Part shown: piece after piece, positions 33,726 through 42,202 of the stretch
Numbering within the stretch: the first letter of the stretch is position 1
Layout of the letters: every line of letters starts with the position of its first letter
Source: Chloroflexota bacterium
GTDB taxonomy: Bacteria; Chloroflexota; Anaerolineae; Aggregatilineales; Phototrophicaceae
DNA: 59,600 nucleotides
Direction of reading: 5' to 3'
NCBI GenBank assembly: GCA_011523705.1
Contig: WTGC01000194.1
Location: 1-59,600 of the forward strand
Made by a program: the position numbers and the translations under genes
The notes under the pieces: model-generated
The model's database searches: none
What the model saw: the letters and a program-made list of their open reading frames with translations, nothing else
Told to the model about the DNA's origin: nothing

Positions 33726-35585
33726 TTATGATTGATCGCTCCCGTCTGGGCGAAAGCGGCGGGGACGGCGGCTGCTCGTCGGGGTCTCGATGGTAGTGCG
33801 GGCTTGCGGGGCGCGGGGCGCCGCTGACATGATTTTGCGCGGCAGACGCGGCGGGCGGTTTCTGTCGGGATTGCTGGCTGGGCGTATTGCCCCGTCAACC
33901 AGGGAGAGCGGCTCGCTAGAAAACGAATTGGCGCCGGGCAATGCAGCTTCGGCCGCATTCGTTTGTCGCGGCTCGCGGTCTCCATTGACCGTATTCAGAT
34001 ACTCGCCCAGAATCTGCCGCTGCTGCATGGCGTCGTATCTTGCGCGGCGCTCGGCTTTCTGATGTTGCCGGCGAGAGATTTCCTGCTGGATTTCCTGTGG
34101 ATTCGAGACGCGGTGGAACATCTTGGGTTCGTCGGCGCCCACCAGCGACATGCGCACATCGCCGTATCTCAGCAATGCCGCCAAGATGCCACGCGTCATC
34201 GACTCTACATTGTCGATGCGCTCGACCAAAATCTGGTCGCGCAGGCTCTGCAAGAAGAAGGGACGCTTGTGTACCAGCGTGATCGTGTCATCAGAGATGA
34301 TGTATAGATCGTTGCGCCAGTCCCAATCCATCCAGTAGAAGGCGAGGCAGCCGATCAGCAGCGCGACGAAACCGATGGGCATGGTGATGATGCGCAAGTC
34401 CTGACTGATGAGAGCCAGGCTAAGCGCCAAGGCCGCCAGAGCGACGAGGATAATGGCCAGCGGGATGAAGGTGTGCTGCGCCCAGACGCTCACGTGTTTG
34501 CGATAGACGATGTCCCCGTTGCTCATCTCGATTCGTGAACTGAGAAAACCATTCGTGCCGCGGACCGGCGTCGGCGCTTCATCGCTGTCAGCGAATTGGG
34601 CGGCAGTAATCGCACCGTCAATTTCGCCAGCCTGCAAGCGCTGCAATTCCGCGCGCACGATTTTGTGATGCCGCTGCGCCTGGCGGCTCTCGAAATATGC
34701 CCGGTCCTCGATAATCAGCTTTTGAAACTGTTCCGGATTGGGCATGAAATCGAGTTCCAGATTGCCTTGCGCGCCGGCGGTCTTGACGACGACCGTGCCA
34801 TAGCGAAACAGTCGGGCGAAGGGATCGGAAGAGGGAAATTCGAAATTGATCTCGTGCACGCTTTCCAAGCCGACCTGGGTCACTTGCCGAAGCATCGTCA
34901 GGATCGTTCTGTTGATGCGGATGATCCGCTGGTCGGTCACGATCACGCTGTCGTTGCGCCATTCCAGATAGAAGAAAGCCAAGGCCGCGCCCGGCAGCAG
35001 GACTGACAGCCCCAGCAGAGCGAGCGATAGAACTTGAACCTCGAGCAAGAAGGCGCCGCCCCACATGGCGAGCGTCAAGAGCAGCGGCAGCCAGGCGCTG
35101 CGCAGGAAGGACCACCAGTGCCGATGCGTCTGGATCAGGATTTCTTCATCTTCGCGCTGTTCGGCGAATTGGGGGCTGATCTGCGCCTGTTCCCGGACCG
35201 GGCTCAGGCCGAATGCGGCGGCGAGCTCGGGCTGCTGCTCAAGCAGGCGCTTGAAGCTGGTCCGGGTCAATTGGAGCGCGGTGAGGGGCTGGGCCGCGCG
35301 CATGGTGGCGGATTGCACGGCGTCGTTGAATAAGGCTTCCTGATTGATGCTCTCGCCAGCACTGACAGTTGCCAATGGCAACTGGCTGCCATCGGGGTCG
35401 GTACGAAAAAGCACCGCTTCGCCGGATTCCACGATGAGCATGCCATCGGCGGCGGCGCCCTGCAGGAATATGTCTTCGCCAGCGCGATAGGCGCGTCTCT
35501 CCAGCGCTCCAGCTACCATTTCAAGCTGCGCTGGGCTGAGATTTGCGAATAGCGGTATGCTGTCCAGGCCGGTGTTATTCTTCAT
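33726..35585 (-). CDS. Cyclic-nucleotide-binding and tandem bacterial PH-domain membrane protein
   Basis: 619 aa. Residues 5-120 are a cNMP-binding-type domain (IPLFANLSPAQLEMVAGALE, then DGMLIVESGEAVLF). Two membrane hairpins (about 165-205 and 378-425) each precede a bPH2/YdbS-like domain: WRNDSVIVTDQRIIRINRTI in the first and WRNDLYIISDDTITLVHKRP in the second. The cytosolic tail is Arg/Pro-rich. A sensor linking a nucleotide signal to the membrane is plausible; the phosphate-binding Arg pattern of true cAMP sites is not clear. It is divergent from tatA. Confidence 0.85.
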   Translation of the reverse strand: MKNNTGLDSIPLFANLSPAQLEMVAGALERRAYRAGEDIFLQGAAADGMLIVESGEAVLFRTDPDGSQLPLATVSAGESINQEALFNDAVQSATMRAAQPLTALQLTRTSFKRLLEQQPELAAAFGLSPVREQAQISPQFAEQREDEEILIQTHRHWWSFLRSAWLPLLLTLAMWGGAFLLEVQVLSLALLGLSVLLPGAALAFFYLEWRNDSVIVTDQRIIRINRTILTMLRQVTQVGLESVHEINFEFPSSDPFARLFRYGTVVVKTAGAQGNLELDFMPNPEQFQKLIIEDRAYFESRQAQRHHKIVRAELQRLQAGEIDGAITAAQFADSDEAPTPVRGTNGFLSSRIEMSNGDIVYRKHVSVWAQHTFIPLAIILVALAALALSLALISQDLRIITMPIGFVALLIGCLAFYWMDWDWRNDLYIISDDTITLVHKRPFFLQSLRDQILVERIDNVESMTRGILAALLRYGDVRMSLVGADEPKMFHRVSNPQEIQQEISRRQHQKAERRARYDAMQQRQILGEYLNTVNGDREPRQTNAAEAALPGANSFSSEPLSLVDGAIRPASNPDRNRPPRLPRKIMSAAPRAPQARTTIETPTSSRRPRRFRPDGSDQS

Positions 35586-35731
35586 GAGCTGCGGTCTACT
35601 CTCGGCGCCGCTTTTATCGAGTATAGCATTGTCCGCGAATCCTCACTTTGCGTCTTCATCGGGGAAAACGCTGCGGCTTGGCGGGCGTCGACCAGCCCGA
35701 CGCGGCGGAATCTCGAAATTCTGGCAAAGCG

Positions 35732-35740
35732 TGTTATAAT
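35732..35740 (+). promoter_or_regulatory. Extended -10 promoter element upstream of tatA
   Basis: TGTTATAAT (35732-35740) is a perfect extended -10, about 36 bp before the tatA ATG at 35777. No good -35 is present, which an extended -10 can tolerate. Confidence 0.6.
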
Positions 35741-35776
35741 GATCTGGAATTTGAAGAGCGGGAGAATGGGAATACG

Positions 35777-35959
35777 ATGCCGAATCTGGGACCTACAGAA
35801 CTGTTTATCGTTTTGATTATCGTAGTCTTGCTCTTTGGCGTGGGCCGCGTCTCGCGCATTGGCGGCGAGTTGGGCTCGGCAGTGGCGAATTTCCGCAAGG
35901 GATTGCAGGAAGGCGCCAAGGGCAAGAGCGAAGAGGCTGACCAGCCGGAAAGCGCCTAA
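35777..35959 (+). CDS. tatA: Twin-arginine translocase TatA-type subunit
   Basis: 60 aa. N-terminal TELFIVLIIVVLLFG TM helix followed by the amphipathic helix SRIGGELGSAVANFRKGLQE, the conserved TatA hinge FG included. It forms the pore or oligomeric partner that moves folded twin-arginine proteins. tatC is not in the window, so the locus is dispersed. GGGAG lies upstream of the ATG. The frame continues upstream without signal, so this start is clear. Confidence 0.93.
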   Translation: MPNLGPTELFIVLIIVVLLFGVGRVSRIGGELGSAVANFRKGLQEGAKGKSEEADQPESA

Positions 35960-35980
35960 GGGCCCGGCTTGCGCCTTCTT

Positions 35981-36445
35981 CTACGCATCGCGCCGCAGAG
36001 CCCCCTCGATCAGCGCCTCGCCTATCAGGATATGCCGGTGCGGGATGCCGCTGGGCAGCGTGAGATTGTGAACCAGCGCCTCGCGATTGTATCGTTCGAC
36101 GCGCTCGAGGAATCGCGCTTGGTAGCGATTCCAATCTGATTCGGCGCCTGCCGCATCCTGAATACTCGCCTTAGCACGTGCGAGCTTGCGGCGATGTTCG
36201 TTGGCGCGAGAGTTGATCTGTTCACGCAGCTCCGCTTCCATTTTCTCCAGCCGCGCCCCGTTGGCGATCCACTCCGGCATCACATTGTGATCTTCCATCA
36301 TCTTGAAGGCCGCGCGCCATTCGCTGGGCGTAAGACTTTCATCTTTTGTCGGTAGTCTCTTGCCGGCGCCGGGCAGATGCGAAACATCGCCATCACCGAT
36401 GGCTTCATTGATTAGCTGGTCCGCAATGCGTTCCCACTTTTTCAT
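35981..36445 (-). CDS. DUF1992 (DnaJ-homologue C28-like) domain protein
   Basis: 154 aa from ATG 36445 with AAGGA 8 nt upstream. KKWERIADQLINEAIGDGDV and the following LPGAGKRLP are the DUF1992 hallmark, seen also in DNAJC28. A long charged helix follows (EKMEAELREQINSRANEHRR), then a compact C-terminus. No J-domain is present. Function unknown. It is 35 bp downstream of the LysM gene, same strand. Confidence 0.85.
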   Translation of the reverse strand: MKKWERIADQLINEAIGDGDVSHLPGAGKRLPTKDESLTPSEWRAAFKMMEDHNVMPEWIANGARLEKMEAELREQINSRANEHRRKLARAKASIQDAAGAESDWNRYQARFLERVERYNREALVHNLTLPSGIPHRHILIGEALIEGALRRDA

Positions 36446-36480
36446 GCGTCCTTCTTTCGATTGATGCTCCAATTTCGGCG

Positions 36481-37425
36481 CTATTCGTCGTCAGCGGCGG
36501 GAATCTGCAAGGTCTGCAAGGCGCGCCCGATTTCGTCGCTTAGTGTGAGCGTCTCGCCGGCTTCCCATACGCTGGCGTCGCGTCCCCAAAAGCGCGCGTC
36601 GCCGGTGCTGGTCCCGCTGCGCGTATAGATGACGACTTCGCCTTGTGGGAAAAGCATCGACACGGGAAAGGTGAAACGGTTGCCGTCTTCGTCGGATAAT
36701 GTCCAGTTGCTCATGTCGACGCGATCGCCGACGTTGCGCAAGCGAATGCCCTCCGCCGTAATATCACCCAAGCCCTCTACGGCGACGATTTCAAACTGCG
36801 CGTTCACCGGCGTGCTGGTGGCTTCCGGCTGTGGCGCCTGCGCCGCGCCCGAGTCTTGAGCCGGCGCGCCGCTCTGAGCCGATTCGTCAATGCAGCCTTC
36901 CAGCGGCACGACCAGGATATCGCCGATCTGGAGATTCTGCGATGTCTCGAGCGTCAAATCGTTGACGTCCAGAAGCTCCTGAAAATCGGCGCCATAGCGC
37001 AGGGCGACGCCATAAGGCGTATCGCCGCTGAGCACGGAATGATAGACGCAGTTCTGGGCCTGGATGGGCGCGCCCGCGCGTGAAGCGGTGGGCGTGCTCA
37101 GCGCAACCGGCCGCGCCCCCAGGTCATCGGCGTCAATAGTGGCGGCCGCTTCGGTCGCGGCTTCTTCGGCGAGGCTCAGGGGCAGGTCCACCTGCGCCGG
37201 TCGCGCGCCGGTCGGCAAGCCGGTGACGAGCTTGGGCGGCAGCGGCGTGACCGTGATGATGATTTCGACAGTGATGATCTGGGGGACATCCGTCTGTTCC
37301 GAATCCGCGCCGAAAAGCTGCAGCGCGAGGTAAGCGCCGCTGGCCGCCGCCAGAAAGGTCAGCGCGAGAAATACGAGCTGGGGGAGAATATTTTTGCGCC
37401 GTGACGCGCGGGATCGTTCAATCAT
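36481..37425 (-). CDS. Membrane-anchored LysM and lamin-tail domain protein
   Basis: 314 aa. TM about residues 14-38 (LPQLVFLALTFLAAASGAYL), a Pro/Thr linker with ITVTPLPPK, then LysM at about 125-175 (VYHSVLSGDTPYGVALRYGA, ending NLQIGDILVVP). A lamin-tail-like beta sandwich follows (EGIRLRNVGDRVDMSNWTLS and VVIYTRSG). LysM suggests binding to peptidoglycan or another glycan; lamin-tail modules are common on exported proteins. It is divergent from glgA across 151 bp. Confidence 0.85.
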   Translation of the reverse strand: MIERSRASRRKNILPQLVFLALTFLAAASGAYLALQLFGADSEQTDVPQIITVEIIITVTPLPPKLVTGLPTGARPAQVDLPLSLAEEAATEAAATIDADDLGARPVALSTPTASRAGAPIQAQNCVYHSVLSGDTPYGVALRYGADFQELLDVNDLTLETSQNLQIGDILVVPLEGCIDESAQSGAPAQDSGAAQAPQPEATSTPVNAQFEIVAVEGLGDITAEGIRLRNVGDRVDMSNWTLSDEDGNRFTFPVSMLFPQGEVVIYTRSGTSTGDARFWGRDASVWEAGETLTLSDEIGRALQTLQIPAADDE

Positions 37426-37509
37426 GAGCCTGCCTATTTGTTCGGGCTGCTACATTGGAATCCTAGCACAAGCGTACTAGGCTGGCAATTCTTCGGCGCA
37501 AGTGATTGC

Positions 37510-37537
37510 TTGTAAAGAGCCAATGTTAGGCTACAAT
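37510..37537 (+). promoter_or_regulatory. Probable promoter for glgA
   Basis: TTGTAA (37510-37515) and TACAAT (37532-37537) with a 16-bp spacer, 39 bp before ATG 37577. The nearby CCTAG-CTAGG inverted repeat may be incidental. Confidence 0.5.
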
Positions 37538-37576
37538 CGCGCTTCAGCGGACGTGAATTGAGATTGATGAGGATTG

Positions 37577-39037
37577 ATGCGAGTCTTGCTTGCGAGCGCT
37601 GAGGCGGCGCCTTTTGCCAAAGTTGGCGGTTTGGCCGATGTCGTGGGCTCGCTGCCAGCAGCCTTGCGCGGCGTGGGCACGGACGCCCGCGTCATCATTC
37701 CCGGTTATGGATTCATCGACCACGGCCAATGGGGCATTGAACCGCTGCTCAGTTTTGATTTTCACCATCGCCTTGGTTCCAACGAGGTCAAACTCTTTCA
37801 TTGCCAAAACGATGGCATTCCGGTGTATCTGCTTCAGTCGCCGCCATATTTCGGTTTGGAGGGCGATGTCTACAGCCAATGGAACTGGGATATGGAACGC
37901 TTCATCTATCTCAATCAGGCGCTGATGGCGACGCTTTCGCAATTGCGCGAGCGCGATGGCTGGTTTCCTGATGTCCTGCATGTCAACGACTGGCATACGA
38001 GCTTACTGCCCTTTATGGCGCTTGAACATGGCGACGAACGCTGGCGCGGGCTGGCGACGGTGATCAGCATTCATAATATCGCCTACCAAGGCAAAGACGC
38101 CGGCGGCTTCTTGTGGCAGGCGGGGATTCACGGCCGCCATCATCCTGATCTGATCCAGTTCGGCTTGACTGACAATCTGCTCGGCATCGGCATCGCATAC
38201 AGCGACATGGTGTCGACGGTCAGCCCGCGCTATGCTGTGGAGATACAATATTCCTACGCCGGTTATGAGCTGGCGCCCTTGATCAACAAACGCGCCGATG
38301 ATTTGCGTGGCATCCTCAATGGACTGGATGTGAGAAAATGGGACCCGGAGCGCGATCCGACACTTGTGGCCAAGTTCAACGCGGACAATTTTGAAAGTTT
38401 ACGTCCGCTTAACAAACGGCATTTGCAGTCTTACGCTCGCCTGCCTTTGCTCGCGGACGCTCCGCTGGTCGGAATCGTGAGCAGGTTGACGGCGCAGAAG
38501 GGCTTTGATCTCGCGCTGCCGGCTCTGCGAAATATCCTGGCGCGGCGCAATATGCAGTTGGTTGTCTTGGGCACCGGGGAAGCGCACCTGGAATACGCCT
38601 TCTGGCAGCTTGATCAAGACTTTGGCGACAAAGCCAGCGCTTTTCTGCAATTCGATGGCGCGCTGGCACAGCAAATCTACGCCGGCTGTGATATCTTTTT
38701 GATGCCGAGCCACTTTGAGCCTTGTGGCATGGGGCAAATGATGGCGATGCGTTATGGCGCGCTGCCATTGGCGCGCGAAACGGGCGGGCTGGCGGACACT
38801 GTCGTCAATTTTGACAACGCCGATGCCGATGTTGGCACGGGTTTCATCTTCCACTGGCAAGAGACGGAGGCGGTGGAAGGGACACTGGATTGGGCGCTGG
38901 ATACGTACGAAAAGCGGCCCGCTGCCTGGCGGCGGATGCAAGAGCGCGCTATGCGAGCGGACTACAGTTGGGCGAAAAGCGCTGGTGAATATATTGCGCT
39001 CTATGAAGACGCGCGCGTCAGAGCGCGCTCGAATTAA
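37577..39037 (+). CDS. glgA: Glycogen synthase (ADP-glucose type)
   Basis: 486 aa; GT5 family. N-terminal KVGGLADVVGSLPAAL is the ADP-glucose-binding Lys-x-Gly-Gly motif. WFPDVLHVNDWHTSLLP marks the acceptor domain, and HFEPCGMGQMMAMRYGALPL is the E-x7-E nucleotide site. It adds glucose from ADP-glucose to alpha-1,4-glucan. Start ATG 37577 has TGAGGA upstream. Followed by glgC 76 bp later, so the two make a synthesis operon. Confidence 0.97.
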   Translation: MRVLLASAEAAPFAKVGGLADVVGSLPAALRGVGTDARVIIPGYGFIDHGQWGIEPLLSFDFHHRLGSNEVKLFHCQNDGIPVYLLQSPPYFGLEGDVYSQWNWDMERFIYLNQALMATLSQLRERDGWFPDVLHVNDWHTSLLPFMALEHGDERWRGLATVISIHNIAYQGKDAGGFLWQAGIHGRHHPDLIQFGLTDNLLGIGIAYSDMVSTVSPRYAVEIQYSYAGYELAPLINKRADDLRGILNGLDVRKWDPERDPTLVAKFNADNFESLRPLNKRHLQSYARLPLLADAPLVGIVSRLTAQKGFDLALPALRNILARRNMQLVVLGTGEAHLEYAFWQLDQDFGDKASAFLQFDGALAQQIYAGCDIFLMPSHFEPCGMGQMMAMRYGALPLARETGGLADTVVNFDNADADVGTGFIFHWQETEAVEGTLDWALDTYEKRPAAWRRMQERAMRADYSWAKSAGEYIALYEDARVRARSN

Positions 39038-39113
39038 CGGGGATCGACGCATCTATATCAGGCGACGAGATCCATTGACGGCAGGCCGGGCAGAGTGATA
39101 TCAGGAGCGAGCA

Positions 39114-40385
39114 GTGAAGATTAAGGCAGTGATCCTGGCGGGCGGTAAAGGGACGCGATTGGGCGTATTAACGATAAAGCGTTCCAAGCCGGCCGTGCCA
39201 TTTGGCGGCAAATATCGAATCATTGACTTCGCGCTCAGCAATTGCGTCAACTCCAATGTTTTTGATGTGCTGGTCTTGACGCAGTATCGTCCGCATAGCC
39301 TCAACGATCATATCGGAAAGGGACGCCCGTGGGATCTGGATCGCTCCTTCACTGGCGGCGTGCGCATGCTGCAGCCTTATCAGGGCAGCTTTGATACTGG
39401 CTGGTACGCGGGGACTGCTGACGCCGTCGCGCAGAATATCAATTTCGTGCGGCAGGGCCGGCCCGAGTATGTGCTCATCCTCTCCGGCGATCACATCTAC
39501 GAGATGGATTACGACATGCTGGTGCAATATCATCGCGACAAGGGCGCGGCTGCCACTGTCTGCACCATACGCGTGCCGCTGGATGAGGCGAGCCGCTTCG
39601 GCATCGTGGATACCGACAGCGATTATCGCGTCACCGGATTCGTCGAAAAGCCGGTGACGCCACCGGGCAATCTGGCGAACATGGGTGTTTACGTTTTTGA
39701 TTACGATGTGCTGGAACGCGTCTTGATGGAAGACCAGAACGATCCGAGTTCCGAGAATGACTTCGGCAAGAATATTTTGCCGAAAATGGTCGCCGACAAG
39801 ATGAATATTTTCGCGTATCCCTATGGCGGCTATTGGATTGACGTTGGCACTGTAGACGCCTATTGGGAAGCGCATATGGACTTGCTTTCCCGGCCGCCGT
39901 CATTGAACCTCAACGACCGCACCTGGGTCATCCACACGCGCAGCGAAGAACGGCCGCCGGTGCGCATCGGCGCGGACACCAACATCGTTGACAGCATGAT
40001 CACCGATGGCTCGGTGATTGGCGCCGGCGCGGTCATCGAGCGTTCGATCCTCTCGCCCGGCGTCTTCATCGGTCCCGGCGCGGTCATTCGCGAGTCGGTG
40101 ATTTTGAATGACGCCTACATCGAAACCGGCGCCCGCGTCGAACGGGCTCTGGTGGATAAGATCGCTGTCATCGGCAAGGAGGCGCGCGTCGGCTCCTGGC
40201 AGGATATGGGCGACCTCAAGATCACCAGCATCGGCAAGAACGCGCGCATCCCGCCTGGTTTTGCCATCGGCGCCGGCACGGTCGTCGGTTCCGACTGTAC
40301 GCACCAGAGTTTCGCCCGCTACAGCGATATGACTGTGCCGGAAGGCAGCGATATCGAATTCGCCACGCGGATTAGCAGGCATTAG
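39114..40385 (+). CDS. glgC: Glucose-1-phosphate adenylyltransferase
   Basis: 423 aa from GTG 39114 with AGGAG 9 nt upstream. The N-terminal nucleotidyltransferase domain shows [20 protein letters not shown] and [22 protein letters not shown] and GFVEKP (Lys contacting glucose-1-phosphate) are present. The C-terminal left-handed beta-helix has hexapeptide-type repeats ([20 protein letters not shown]). It makes ADP-glucose from ATP and glucose-1-phosphate, the committed step, usually under allosteric control. Confidence 0.97.
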   Translation: MKIKAVILAGGKGTRLGVLTIKRSKPAVPFGGKYRIIDFALSNCVNSNVFDVLVLTQYRPHSLNDHIGKGRPWDLDRSFTGGVRMLQPYQGSFDTGWYAGTADAVAQNINFVRQGRPEYVLILSGDHIYEMDYDMLVQYHRDKGAAATVCTIRVPLDEASRFGIVDTDSDYRVTGFVEKPVTPPGNLANMGVYVFDYDVLERVLMEDQNDPSSENDFGKNILPKMVADKMNIFAYPYGGYWIDVGTVDAYWEAHMDLLSRPPSLNLNDRTWVIHTRSEERPPVRIGADTNIVDSMITDGSVIGAGAVIERSILSPGVFIGPGAVIRESVILNDAYIETGARVERALVDKIAVIGKEARVGSWQDMGDLKITSIGKNARIPPGFAIGAGTVVGSDCTHQSFARYSDMTVPEGSDIEFATRISRH

Positions 40386-40484
40386 GGAGACGAGCGGCAT
40401 GTCAGCGCGCGACGCTCAGTTTGCGGTGAAAGTGGAAACGCGCGGGACTTAATCGTCACTGAATCAGAATAGAAAGGTAGATCA

Positions 40485-41264
40485 ATGAGCATAATGAAAG
40501 TAGGCGTACAATTGCATCCTCAGCGCGTCAGCTACGCGACCTATGCCGAGGCGGTCAAGGCGACAGAAGCGCTGGGCGTCGACACGATCTGGAATTGGGA
40601 TCATTTCTTCCCGCTCTATGGCGATGGCGCTGGCGAACACTTCGAAGGCTGGACGCTGCTGACGGCGATCGCCATGCTGACATCCCGCGCCGAGATCGGC
40701 ACGCTGGTCACCTGCAACAGCTATCGCAATCCGGCGCTGTTGACGCAGATGGCCAATACGGTCGATCATATTAGCGGCGGCCGACTGATTCTCGGCATCG
40801 GCGCCGGCTGGTTCGAGAAAGACTACGTCGAGTTTGGTTATGAGTTTGGCACGGCCGGCACCCGCTTGCGCGACCTGGGCGAGGCGCTGCCGATCATCAA
40901 GGAGCGCATGAGGGCAGAATTGCCCCCGCCCGTTCGCAATCCTATTCCCATCATGATCGGCGGCGGTGGCGAGAAGGTCACGCTGAAGCTGACCGCGATG
41001 CATGCCGACTTGTGGAACGGCTTCGGCCCGCCGGAGACCTGGGCGCATAAGAATCGCGTACTTGACAACTGGTGCGCGGAGGTGGGAAGGGACCCCGCTA
41101 GCATTGAGCGGACCATTTCACTAACGCGCGAGGATGACATAGACGACAGCCTGGACGCCTACGCCGAAGCCGGCTGTACGCACTTCATCCTGATGTCGGC
41201 GGCGCCGCCGAATTACGAGCGGGTCGAAGCGCTGCTGGCCTGGCGCGACCGGGCGAACGCCTAA
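40485..41264 (+). CDS. LLM-class flavin/F420-dependent oxidoreductase
   Basis: 259 aa. A luciferase-like TIM barrel: VGVQLHPQRVSYATYAEAVK, DTIWNWDHFFPLYG, EIGTLVTCNSYRNPALLTQM, GRLILGIGAGWFEKDY and IPIMIGGGGEKVTLKL. This is the pattern of F420-dependent members (e.g. glucose-6-phosphate dehydrogenase-like or alkanal-type). AAAGG precedes the ATG. It sits inside the glycogen locus, but a role there is not implied by the sequence; it is convergent with the CBM48 genes. Confidence 0.9.
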   Translation: MSIMKVGVQLHPQRVSYATYAEAVKATEALGVDTIWNWDHFFPLYGDGAGEHFEGWTLLTAIAMLTSRAEIGTLVTCNSYRNPALLTQMANTVDHISGGRLILGIGAGWFEKDYVEFGYEFGTAGTRLRDLGEALPIIKERMRAELPPPVRNPIPIMIGGGGEKVTLKLTAMHADLWNGFGPPETWAHKNRVLDNWCAEVGRDPASIERTISLTREDDIDDSLDAYAEAGCTHFILMSAAPPNYERVEALLAWRDRANA

Positions 41265-41306
41265 GCGAAAGGAGCCGGTCTCCAAGTCGGAGAGCTGCAT
41301 TCACTT

Positions 41307-41600
41307 TCAGGTGGTGACGACACAGTTGTCGCTGCCATAGGGGTTTGGCGTGTAGCTTTCGGCTTCCGTTTCGTTGATCCAGGTTTCGCCGTTCACCAGA
41401 TAGCGATATTCGTAACGACAATTCGTCTCGAATCGTCTCATCGCCATAAAGCGGCCGTCCTTGAGCCGCCGCATGGAATGGGCGTTGCTGTCCCAGTCGT
41501 CAAAACTGCCGACGAGGTGAACCGATTTAGCTTCTGGCAGCGCCTCGGTATAAAAGCAGACCTGAACGGTTTCGTCTTTGCGCAGCGTCTTCGTAATCAT
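41307..41600 (-). CDS. Stand-alone CBM48 glycogen-binding protein (1)
   Basis: 97 aa, a single Ig-like CBM48/early-set domain: VHLVGSFDDWD, KDGRFMA, CRYEYRYLVNGETWINE, PNPYGSDNCVV. CBM48 binds linear alpha-glucans, as in AMPK beta and branching enzymes. There is no attached enzyme domain. ATG 41600 is 2 bp after the stop of the sister gene, whose 3' end supplies GAGG. Very similar to the next gene, so a tandem duplication is likely. Confidence 0.88.
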   Translation of the reverse strand: MITKTLRKDETVQVCFYTEALPEAKSVHLVGSFDDWDSNAHSMRRLKDGRFMAMRRFETNCRYEYRYLVNGETWINETEAESYTPNPYGSDNCVVTT

Positions 41601-41602
41601 GT

Positions 41603-41899
41603 CTAGACCTCAACAACTGAATTGTCTCCGCTGAACGGATTGGGGACGTATTGGTCCGCATCCCAGTCGTTGTGCCATTCGATGTCGTTGATGAGATAAC
41701 GGAATTGATAGCTGCTGTCTTTCGCCAAATTGACTGTCACCTTGAAGCGTCCGTCCTTCAGCGGCGTCATCGGCGTGGCTGATTCGTCCCAATGGTTGAA
41801 GTCGCCGACGAGAGATGCCTTCTCCGCATCCAGTTCGGGCGCGGTATAGAAGCTCACTTTGCATACGTCCTTGCTTTTCAGGTACTGTTTCTTCAGCAT
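41603..41899 (-). CDS. Stand-alone CBM48 glycogen-binding protein (2)
   Basis: 98 aa from ATG 41899 (GGAG upstream; an 8-residue longer start at 41923 is less likely). The domain shows ASLVGDFNHWDESATPM, LKDGRFKVTVNL, SYQFRYLINDIEWHNDWDAD and PNPFSGDNSVVEV. As in its partner, no catalytic domain is fused. It is first in a two-gene unit and divergent from glgP, suggesting a non-enzymatic partner of glycogen metabolism. Confidence 0.88.
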   Translation of the reverse strand: MLKKQYLKSKDVCKVSFYTAPELDAEKASLVGDFNHWDESATPMTPLKDGRFKVTVNLAKDSSYQFRYLINDIEWHNDWDADQYVPNPFSGDNSVVEV

Positions 41900-42202
41900 G
41901 TGTTTTCTCCAGCGTTTGGGCAAACATCAAGCGCAAAGCAACAACAAGCATATCCTATCATAAGTCGCGTTCAGTATGAAACAGAATGCTGTTTTTCGCT
42001 AATTTGCGTGCGCAGTTTCTTGTCAAAAACGCACAGCAGGCGCCGTTGGCGATGCCAATCCCGATAACTGATGCTGCGCGGCGGTTGAAGGGAGGAGCCC
42101 ACCGAATGGCAGGCAGAATCGCGGTGGAATTAAGCGGAATCAGCGATAGAATAAGCGGCTTGACTACCTGAACTTTCCGTCGTCCGCAAGGGAGCAGGGT
42201 CC
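41900..42202. other. Divergent intergenic region between CBM48 genes and glgP
   Basis: About 300 bp with no gene. It must hold promoters in both directions. A possible -10 (TAGAAT, 42147-42152) faces glgP, but no matching -35 is seen. No strong repeat or hairpin noticed. Confidence 0.4.
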
